Origin: a bacterium
GTDB taxonomy: Bacteria; UBA9089; JAHJRX01
DNA length: 11,306 bases
NCBI GenBank assembly: GCA_030017825.1
Contig: JASEGW010000043.1
Span: 1-11,306, forward strand
Reading direction: 5' to 3'
The position numbers and the translations under genes were made by a program. Position 1 is the stretch's first letter, and every line of letters starts with the position of its first letter. Of the stretch, positions 6,235 to 11,306 are shown piece after piece. The notes below the pieces were generated by a model that saw nothing but the letters and a program-made list of their open reading frames with translations, was not told the origin of the DNA and made no database searches.

Positions 6235-7116
6235 ATGTCCCTAATGATAGAGAAAAATAAAACTACTAAGATTATTTTAATTTTTTTAACTGTTTTAATG
6301 CTGGGAGAAGCTTTATATCTTTTGTCTTTATTAAAAGGCGAATCATTTCATAGTAATAAAATTGCCCTTATTAATATTCGAGGTACAATTTTAGAATCTG
6401 AAGAAATTATAGAGCAAATAAATAAGTATAAAGATAACCCTGCAGTTAGCTCTATTGTTTTACATATCGATAGTCCTGGTGGTTCTACGGGAACAGTTCA
6501 GGAAATATATCAAGAAATAAAAGAAGTTCGTAAAAAAGGTAAAATTTTTGTAACCTCTTTTGAAAACATTGGGGCTTCAGGAGCCTATTATATTGCTACA
6601 GCAACTAATTATATTATAGCTAACCCAGGTACTTTAACTGGTAGTATTGGAGTGATTATGTCAGTTAATAATTTCAAGGAATTATTAGACAAGGTTGGCT
6701 TAAAAGCAGAGGTAATAAAAAGTGGAAAATATAAGGATATAGGTTCTCCAATAAGAAATATGACTTTAAACGAACAAAAATTAATACAAGGATTAACAGA
6801 CGATGTTCACAATCAATTTATAGAAGCAGTCATAAAAGGAAGAAAGATTAAAAAAGAAAAGCTTGTTAATATTACAGATGGGCGATTGCTTACTGGACTT
6901 CAAGCTTATAAGGTTGGTCTTGTCGACCAATTAGGAAATTTAAATAATGCTATTGAGGTAGCAGCAAAGTTAGCTAATATTAAGGGAAAGCCTGTTGTGA
7001 TTAGAGAAAAGGATGAATTATCATCTGCTTTTAAAAATTTCTTTAAAAGATTGTTTAATAAACTTTTTTTAGATAAAATTAATAATGCTTCTTGCGAATA
7101 TAAGCTCAATTATTAA
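6235..7116 (+). CDS. sppA: Signal peptide peptidase SppA, 36-kDa type (peptidase family S49)
   Basis: A membrane-anchored Ser/Lys protease that degrades leftover signal peptides and other membrane-associated peptides from the outer side of the cytoplasmic membrane. Its 293 residues match the short SppA form with one S49 domain. One N-terminal transmembrane segment lies at about 12-33. HIDSPGGSTG (78-87) is the conserved oxyanion-side motif. GASGAYYIA (113-121) carries the nucleophile S115, and SGKYKDIGSP (163-172) carries the likely general-base Lys (K167). TGSIGVI (135-141) is also typical. AGAAG lies close before ATG 6235; ATG 6244 is an alternative with an 11-base gap. The C-terminal 30 residues are basic and divergent. 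Its 3' end is close to or overlaps the next gene. Confidence 0.95.
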   Translation: MSLMIEKNKTTKIILIFLTVLMLGEALYLLSLLKGESFHSNKIALINIRGTILESEEIIEQINKYKDNPAVSSIVLHIDSPGGSTGTVQEIYQEIKEVRKKGKIFVTSFENIGASGAYYIATATNYIIANPGTLTGSIGVIMSVNNFKELLDKVGLKAEVIKSGKYKDIGSPIRNMTLNEQKLIQGLTDDVHNQFIEAVIKGRKIKKEKLVNITDGRLLTGLQAYKVGLVDQLGNLNNAIEVAAKLANIKGKPVVIREKDELSSAFKNFFKRLFNKLFLDKINNASCEYKLNY

Positions 7117-7120
7117 CGAT

Positions 7121-7552
7121 ATGGAAAGCTACCAAAATTTAAATAATTTAAGAGAAATTGAAAAAATAAAATATCAAATACAGCAAGAATTGGCTTTAAC
7201 TATTAAAAGCCCTATTATGGCTGCTTTGTTCTCTGGACTTGTGCCCGGAATGGGGCAAATATATGCTCATAATTTTATGAAAGGTTTTTTATGGTTTTCT
7301 TTTTTCATAGCGCTAACTTCTTTAACCTTTGGAGTTAAAAAATTTAATTTACCAGCTACCTCTTTTTTTAATATTTTTGTTTCTTTAAGTAACCTTTTTA
7401 TATGGCTTTATATCATATATGATGCATACAAAACAGTAAAGCTGTACAATATAGATAAAATAAACATTTTAAGTTATCAAACATTAATTTTTTTAATATT
7501 TATAGAAGCTATCTTAATTATAATTTTAGGTAGTATTATTAGAGCTTTATAG
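7121..7552 (+). CDS. Small polytopic membrane protein with PGMGQIY motif (TM2/DUF5683-like)
   Basis: A 143-residue membrane protein of unknown function. A charged, helical N-terminus (1-28) precedes a hydrophobic region with SGLVPGMGQIYAHNFMKG (38-55), the turn-and-glycine motif typical of TM2 and DUF5683-like proteins. WLYIIYDAY (95-103) is the matching second motif. About four hydrophobic segments are visible (roughly 33-48, 56-71, 82-101 and 119-140). ATG 7121 is four bases after the sppA stop and starts a plausible hydrophilic N-terminus. An in-frame ATG at 7085 would add 12 residues by overlapping sppA. Neither has a clear Shine-Dalgarno, so the start is uncertain. Its place between sppA and envelope genes suggests an envelope role, an inference only. 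Confidence 0.75.
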   Translation: MESYQNLNNLREIEKIKYQIQQELALTIKSPIMAALFSGLVPGMGQIYAHNFMKGFLWFSFFIALTSLTFGVKKFNLPATSFFNIFVSLSNLFIWLYIIYDAYKTVKLYNIDKINILSYQTLIFLIFIEAILIIILGSIIRAL

Positions 7553-7557
7553 GAAGG
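7551..7557 (+). promoter_or_regulatory. Ribosome binding site supporting the TTG start of the FmdB-type gene
   Basis: AGGAAGG sits seven bases before TTG 7565 and overlaps the stop codon of the preceding gene (7550-7552). It is nearly ideal and makes the unusual TTG start convincing. Confidence 0.8.
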
Positions 7558-7564
7558 AAATAAA

Positions 7565-7786
7565 TTGCCTATTTATGAATATATTTGCTTAAAATGCAAT
7601 AAAAAATTCGAAATTTTAACCTCTACAGGAAATAAACTTTTGGTAAAATGTTCTATTTGTAACTCAATTCAGGTAAAAAAGGTATTTTCTTTATTTGGTA
7701 TTGGCAAAAGTTCCTCAAGCTTTAGATCTGCTTCTAGTTCTTCGTGTAGTACTTGTAGCACTCGTAACTGTAGTAGTTGTAATTAA
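7565..7786 (+). CDS. FmdB-type zinc-ribbon protein
   Basis: This 73-residue protein opens with MPIYEYICLKCNKKFEIL, the signature of the FmdB/CxxC_CxxC_SSSS family. C8xxC11 and C29xxC32 form the putative zinc ribbon. The remainder is a Ser-rich stretch (49-60) ending in C61xxC64 and C69xxC72, a typical family tail with two more Cys pairs that could bind metal or be disordered. FmdB was named from a formamidase operon as a possible regulator, but most members have no proven role. It starts at TTG 7565 with a strong AGGAAGG site. It lies 12 bp after the membrane protein gene and 20 bp before the coiled-coil gene, so it is probably cotranscribed. Confidence 0.9.
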   Translation: MPIYEYICLKCNKKFEILTSTGNKLLVKCSICNSIQVKKVFSLFGIGKSSSSFRSASSSSCSTCSTRNCSSCN

Positions 7787-7806
7787 TAAAATAATAAGGA
7801 GTCTAA

Positions 7807-8247
7807 ATGTCTATTAACTATTATGAATTTGTACCTATACTAATAAGTTTTGTAGCTATACTTATAGCCATAGTTTTAGGAATTTTTAATTATATGCACT
7901 CTAAAAGATTTAAACAAAAAAAAGAAGAAAATGGAAAAGCTATTCTATCTTTAATCAAAGAGAAAGATGCTATGAAGAACCATATTGTAGATAAATTAGA
8001 TTCACTTAAAGAAAGAGAAGAAGAGCAGCAAGCATTACTTTTGGAAATGGTTGAAAAGCACTATAAAGAAAGTGAAGATGAAAAAAAGGAAGATCTTATG
8101 AACTGGCTTAACTACAAAGCTTCTAAATGGCAAGAACATATTGAAGACAGAGTTTCAGAAAGAATTTCTAGAATTCAATCTGAGGTAACAGATTTGGGCA
8201 AAAGAGTATTTAAAATAGAAGCAAAATTAGAAAAAGAAAAAAAATGA
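7807..8247 (+). CDS. Membrane-anchored coiled-coil protein, unknown family
   Basis: I do not recognise a family for this 146-residue protein. It has one clear N-terminal transmembrane helix (about 9-29), followed by basic HSKRFKQKK (31-39), which by the positive-inside rule keeps the rest in the cytoplasm. Residues 40-146 are highly charged, rich in Glu and Lys, with heptad-like spacing of Leu, Ile and Val that suggests a long coiled coil, broken near 98-110 (MNWLNYKASKWQE). AAGGAG stands shortly before ATG 7807. The stop overlaps the TPR gene start as ATGA, so the two are probably translationally coupled and may work together. Similar one-helix coiled-coil proteins occur as scaffolds or envelope tethers, but no function is claimed. 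Confidence 0.8.
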   Translation: MSINYYEFVPILISFVAILIAIVLGIFNYMHSKRFKQKKEENGKAILSLIKEKDAMKNHIVDKLDSLKEREEEQQALLLEMVEKHYKESEDEKKEDLMNWLNYKASKWQEHIEDRVSERISRIQSEVTDLGKRVFKIEAKLEKEKK

Positions 8248-10193
8248 AGAAGTGGTCTGTTTTTCTAATTCTGCTTTTACTTCTAACTTCCTTCATTAGA
8301 ATCACTCCTCTTTTGGCCATTGGAGCTATTGGCCACTTAAAAAAAGGCAATGAATACTTAAAAGAAAAAAAGTATTCATTAGCTATCAATGAGTATAAAA
8401 CTTCCTTAGCACTAAATCCTTATTATACAGAAGCTTTTCATCAACTTGCATTAGCTTATTTCAGAGAAAATAATTTGGAGAAGGCAGAAGAAAATTTTAA
8501 GAAAGCTATTAAATTAAATGACAACTACTTTGATGCTCATAATAATTTAGGCCTGGTATATGAAGAACAGAATAAATTAGAAGAAGCTTTAAAAGAATAT
8601 AACAAGGCTAAAGAAATTGAACCTGGAAATTATAGAGTATACTATAATTTAGGAGGATTATGCCATAAGAAAAAAGATTTAAAGAATGCTATTATAAATT
8701 ACAAAAAAATCTTAAAGATATACCCTCAGCATGCCTGGACTTGTATAAATTTAGGTTCTTTGTTTTTGATACCAGGAGATTTTTATGATCCCGATAAAGC
8801 TATGGCTTATTATCAAAAAGCTCTTCTTTATGGTGCCTCTAATCCTTGGATAGATATCAATATCGCTTCTATATATTACAACCAAGGATTAATTTATAAA
8901 GCCATTGAGGAATATGAAAAAGCAATAAAAAAATCTCCTCAAAACATTTATGCTCTTTCTGCTTTGGCTGGAACTTATGTAGAACAAAATAATTATTCTT
9001 CTGCTCTATTTCTTTATGAGAAAATCGTAAAAATAAAACCAGAAAATTTTATTGCTTGGTATAATTTAGGCCTTATATATGAAATAAACAAAAACTATGA
9101 TAAGGCTTTAAGTAGCTATAAAAAAGCTTTGCAAATAAATCCTTATGATGAATTAGCTCTTTATCGTCTAGAAAATATAATTTTAAAGAAAGAAGATATT
9201 TCTTCACCACTTCGTAAGAAATACGCCAACTGGCACTTAGATTTTGGACATTATTATTTTAAAGAAAGACAAATTGTTTTAACCAATCATGAATATAAAA
9301 GATCTATAGAGCTTTATCCTCAGGATCCTAAAAGTAGGTTTTCTTATAGCAATCTTTTAAAATTTCGTAATTATGTCCAAAAAGAAATAGAAGAAATAGA
9401 GAAAATTATTGAGTTAGATCCTATAAATATTAAAGTTAAAGATAGATTGGAAAAGCTTTATTATTTAAGACCAAAACTTCTTTCAGTGAAGGAAAAAATC
9501 GATTTAGCTACTATCCCTCCTTCTGGAGTTACAATTTTAATCATAAATTTTAAGCCTAAAAAAATTCTTCATCAGCATATTCACCAATATGTAACTTATT
9601 TAACTCGCACTTTTTTAGGTGAATTTCCTCAATTAAAGATTATAGAAAAAGATGAAGTAGCCAACGTTCTAAAAAAACAAAGAATAAACAAAATCACATG
9701 CATTGAACACATTTTTAATGCAGGTAAGAGTTTAAATGCTCAAATGGCTTTATGGGGAGAAATACATGAAGAAGAAGATGAAATAAAAGTTTTGATTAAG
9801 CTTGTAGATATTAAAACTTTGACTAATACTTTAGAGGTTGAATTAGTTTGTAATGGTAATAATAAATTTAAAGAAATAGCTAATTTGATTCAAAAATATG
9901 TGTTAAAAGACACACCTCTTTTAGGAGAAATTATTAGAACCAAGATTGCCAAAAACCAAGTTATAATTAATTTAGGTGCTCGACATTTAGTAAAAAAAGA
10001 TCACGTATTTGATGTGTGGGAAGAAGGAAGAAAATATTTAGACCCTACCACAGGAAGAACAATGAGATATAAAGAAAAAGTTATTGGTAAAATAAAGGTT
10101 GTAGAAGTTGATAATGATATCTCTTTAGCAGTTCCTATTACTTTTGAGCTTATCAAGTTAATTAAATCCAATAAAATAACTTTATTAAAATAA
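8244..10193 (+). CDS. Exported TPR protein with CsgG/TolB-N-like and FlgT-C-like C-terminal domains
   Basis: A 649-residue protein with a signal peptide (MKKW, a hydrophobic core at about 5-25, possible cleavage after LLA near residue 25), so it should act in the periplasm or at the outer membrane. About eight TPR units span residues 29-302 (for example 63-96, 97-130 and 269-302, each with typical G/A-Y spacing), and more degenerate helical repeats continue to about 405. Residues 428-553 look like a TolB-N/CsgG-type alpha/beta domain: GVTILIINF opens it, then LKIIEKDEVANVLKKQR and GKSLNAQMALWGEI. Residues 556-633 resemble the FlgT C-terminal beta domain: IIRTKIAKNQVIINLGA, then VFDVWEEGRKYLDPTTGR and IGKIKVVEV. 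The function is unknown; an assembly scaffold for a secretion or surface complex is a reasonable guess. It is coupled to the upstream coiled-coil gene by ATGA. Confidence 0.8.
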   Translation: MKKWSVFLILLLLLTSFIRITPLLAIGAIGHLKKGNEYLKEKKYSLAINEYKTSLALNPYYTEAFHQLALAYFRENNLEKAEENFKKAIKLNDNYFDAHNNLGLVYEEQNKLEEALKEYNKAKEIEPGNYRVYYNLGGLCHKKKDLKNAIINYKKILKIYPQHAWTCINLGSLFLIPGDFYDPDKAMAYYQKALLYGASNPWIDINIASIYYNQGLIYKAIEEYEKAIKKSPQNIYALSALAGTYVEQNNYSSALFLYEKIVKIKPENFIAWYNLGLIYEINKNYDKALSSYKKALQINPYDELALYRLENIILKKEDISSPLRKKYANWHLDFGHYYFKERQIVLTNHEYKRSIELYPQDPKSRFSYSNLLKFRNYVQKEIEEIEKIIELDPINIKVKDRLEKLYYLRPKLLSVKEKIDLATIPPSGVTILIINFKPKKILHQHIHQYVTYLTRTFLGEFPQLKIIEKDEVANVLKKQRINKITCIEHIFNAGKSLNAQMALWGEIHEEEDEIKVLIKLVDIKTLTNTLEVELVCNGNNKFKEIANLIQKYVLKDTPLLGEIIRTKIAKNQVIINLGARHLVKKDHVFDVWEEGRKYLDPTTGRTMRYKEKVIGKIKVVEVDNDISLAVPITFELIKLIKSNKITLLK

Positions 10194-10206
10194 AAGTAAG
10201 TGTTTA

Positions 10207-10227
10207 GTTGTCAGGTATCAGTTGTCA
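10207..10227 (+). repeat. Three tandem GTTGTCA-like heptamers after the TPR gene
   Basis: GTTGTCA, GGTATCA and GTTGTCA follow each other at 10207-10213, 10214-10220 and 10221-10227. The last one contains the response regulator stop codon read on the minus strand (10225-10227). A related GTTATCA occurs at 2476-2482. Heptameric GTTATCA-type arrays of this kind occur between genes in many bacteria. Here the array is short and lies between convergent genes. Confidence 0.55.
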
Positions 10228-10665
10228 ACATGGTAATTTTACAACTGTTAACCAAAAGTCTTCAATAGATTTCACCATTTCCATAAAACGATTAAAATCA
10301 ATTGGTTTTATCAAATAACAGTTTGCATGTAGATTGTATGTTTTAATAATGTCTTCCTCGGCTTTAGAGCTAGTCATAATTACTACTGGTATGCGTTTTA
10401 GGTTTTCGTCACATTTGATTTCTGCAAGCACTTCACGACCATCTTTTTTAGGAAGATTTAAATCAAGTAGAATAATATCTGGACGAGGTACATCAATATA
10501 TTTTCCTTGCTGTCGCAAAAAATCCATAGCTTCTATACCATCTCTTGCTACAAATAGATTATTACGTATTTTACAATCTTTAAATGCTTCTTGCATTAAA
10601 CGTATATCCCCAGAATTATCCTCTACCAATAAAATGTCAATAATTTTAACATTCTTATTGCTCAT
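10225..10665 (-). CDS. Single-domain response regulator, Rcp1-like
   Basis: A 146-residue receiver protein with no output domain, the type that passes phosphate on or acts by protein contact. Starting from MSNKNVK, acidic residues ED (15-16 after the start) open the site. ILLDLNLPKKDG carries the phosphoacceptor Asp (D68), MTSS the switch Thr/Ser and YLIKPID the conserved Lys (K120). It ends DFWLTVVKLPC, a C-terminal form typical of Rcp1-like regulators paired with phytochrome-type or PAS kinases. ATG 10665 has AAGAGG five bases upstream; a GTG six bases further up would sit on that site, so it is rejected. The start overlaps the kinase 3' end by 11 bp, which makes the pair cognate with high probability. 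Confidence 0.93.
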   Translation of the reverse strand: MSNKNVKIIDILLVEDNSGDIRLMQEAFKDCKIRNNLFVARDGIEAMDFLRQQGKYIDVPRPDIILLDLNLPKKDGREVLAEIKCDENLKRIPVVIMTSSKAEEDIIKTYNLHANCYLIKPIDFNRFMEMVKSIEDFWLTVVKLPC

Positions 10666-11306
10666 AATCACCTCTTGTTATTGGTATAGTAAAGAAAAAA
10701 GTTGAACCTTTTCCTAGTTCTGATTCTACCCAAATATTGCCATTATGTCGTTCCACAGTTTTTTTGCAAATTGCAAGACCAATACCAGTACCTGGGTATT
10801 CACTTCTTGTATGAAGCCGTTGGAATATCTTAAAAATTCGCTCACTATACTGCAAATTAATTCCAATGCCATTATCCTGAACCGAAAACAACCATTCTTT
10901 TTCTTTTCGCTTTGCTAAAATATTAATATATGGTGATTCTTTTTTGCAAAATTTTATGGCATTTATAATAAGGTTCTGAAATAATTGAATTAACTGTGAA
11001 GTATCAGCTATAATAATAGGTAAATCACCATAAACAATATTTGCATTACTTTCTTTAATAATTATTTGTAAATTGGACAACACTTGTTTAATAACATCCT
11101 TGCAATCGGTTTTCTCTAATGGTTTGCCCTGAGTTGTAACCCTAGAATAATTTAGCAAGTCATTGAGCATTCCTTGCATACGTTTCGCTCCATCTACAGC
11201 ATAATTAATAAATTCGTCTGCATCGCTATCAAGTTTACTTCCATAACGCTCTTTTATTAATTGCAAGTAACTGAATACCATGCGTAAAGGTTCTTGTAAA
11301 TCATGC
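10655..11306 (-). CDS. Sensor histidine kinase, C-terminal part (5' end outside window)
   Basis: This is the HisKA plus HATPase_c part of a sensor kinase that continues past the right edge. Reading back from the internal Met codon at 11281 gives HDLQEPLR at 11282-11305, so the phosphorylated His codon is 11303-11305 and that Met is not the true start. The dimerisation helices follow (DLLNYSRV closes the second helix). The ATPase domain has the N box NLIINAIKFC, the G1 box DNGIGI, the F box FKIFQRLHTR and the G2 box GTGIGLA, ending GKGSTFFFTIPI. The HDLQEPLR form is typical of PAS/GAF and phytochrome-type kinases that pair with Rcp1-like receivers. Its sensor part is not visible. It overlaps the response regulator start by 11 bp. 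Confidence 0.95.
   Translation of the reverse strand, partial: HDLQEPLRMVFSYLQLIKERYGSKLDSDADEFINYAVDGAKRMQGMLNDLLNYSRVTTQGKPLEKTDCKDVIKQVLSNLQIIIKESNANIVYGDLPIIIADTSQLIQLFQNLIINAIKFCKKESPYINILAKRKEKEWLFSVQDNGIGINLQYSERIFKIFQRLHTRSEYPGTGIGLAICKKTVERHNGNIWVESELGKGSTFFFTIPITRGDYEQ

Noticed and set aside
6906..7109. Minus-strand open frame within the sppA 3' end
   Set aside because: Antisense to a recognised peptidase gene and without motif support.
10194..10260. Bidirectional terminator between the convergent TPR and regulator genes
   Set aside because: No GC-rich stem with a T-run was found on either strand; only the heptamer repeats are visible.
10334..10705. Plus-strand 123-codon open frame opposite the response regulator
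   Set aside because: The minus-strand frame has all receiver-domain residues and a good ribosome binding site; the plus frame is a shadow.
10655..11281. Kinase read as a complete 208-residue protein from ATG
   Set aside because: The frame continues without a stop to the window edge and contains HDLQEPLR upstream, the phosphoacceptor motif, so the gene is cut by the edge rather than short.

Overview
This is an 11.3 kb stretch of AT-rich bacterial chromosome (by eye about 30% G+C or less in most genes), densely packed and mostly on the + strand. Its core genes are full length and carry intact motifs, but gene order and small details match no organism I can name. AT-rich sequence, MEP-pathway isoprenoid synthesis (ispH), TTG starts, Shine-Dalgarno sites, and a secreted TPR protein with envelope-type C-terminal domains suggest an anaerobic, probably diderm bacterium, perhaps from a poorly cultured phylum. 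That placement is an inference.

Layout. 1-273: no gene called; holds a 13-bp perfect inverted repeat around a 45-bp centre. 274-2430: aromatic amino acid genes tyrA-aroA, 3 bp apart. 2431-2654: a gap holding a large imperfect inverted repeat and then a 130-bp segment flanked by exact 9-bp direct repeats, which contains a perfect TTGACA box and a long hairpin just before cmk. 2655-4805: cmk-plsC-ispH, overlapping end to start; this order is common in several phyla, but the ribosomal protein S1 gene that often follows is absent. 4806-4940: a gap with a REP-like hairpin. 4941-6159: a CaCA-family Na+/Ca2+ antiporter and a 59-residue Trm112-type zinc-ribbon protein.

6235-10193: a candidate envelope operon behind a good sigma-70-type promoter (TTTACA-17-TATACT). 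It holds a SppA-type signal peptide peptidase, a small polytopic membrane protein with a PGMGQIY motif, an FmdB-type zinc ribbon with a Ser/Cys tail, a membrane-anchored coiled-coil protein, and, coupled to it by a 4-bp ATGA overlap, a 649-residue exported TPR protein whose C-terminal part looks like CsgG/TolB-N followed by a FlgT-C-like beta domain. 10225-11306: on the opposite strand, a two-component pair, a histidine kinase cut by the window edge and a single-domain Rcp1-like response regulator, overlapping by 11 bp and meeting the TPR gene tail to tail. These two look slightly richer in G+C than the rest.

The first half is housekeeping (shikimate branch, nucleotide, phospholipid and isoprenoid supply). 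The least ordinary parts are the cluster at 7121-10193 and the structured intergenic segments, above all the one before cmk. No CRISPR array, rRNA, tRNA or intact transposase gene was seen. No gene-free stretch exceeds 300 bases.
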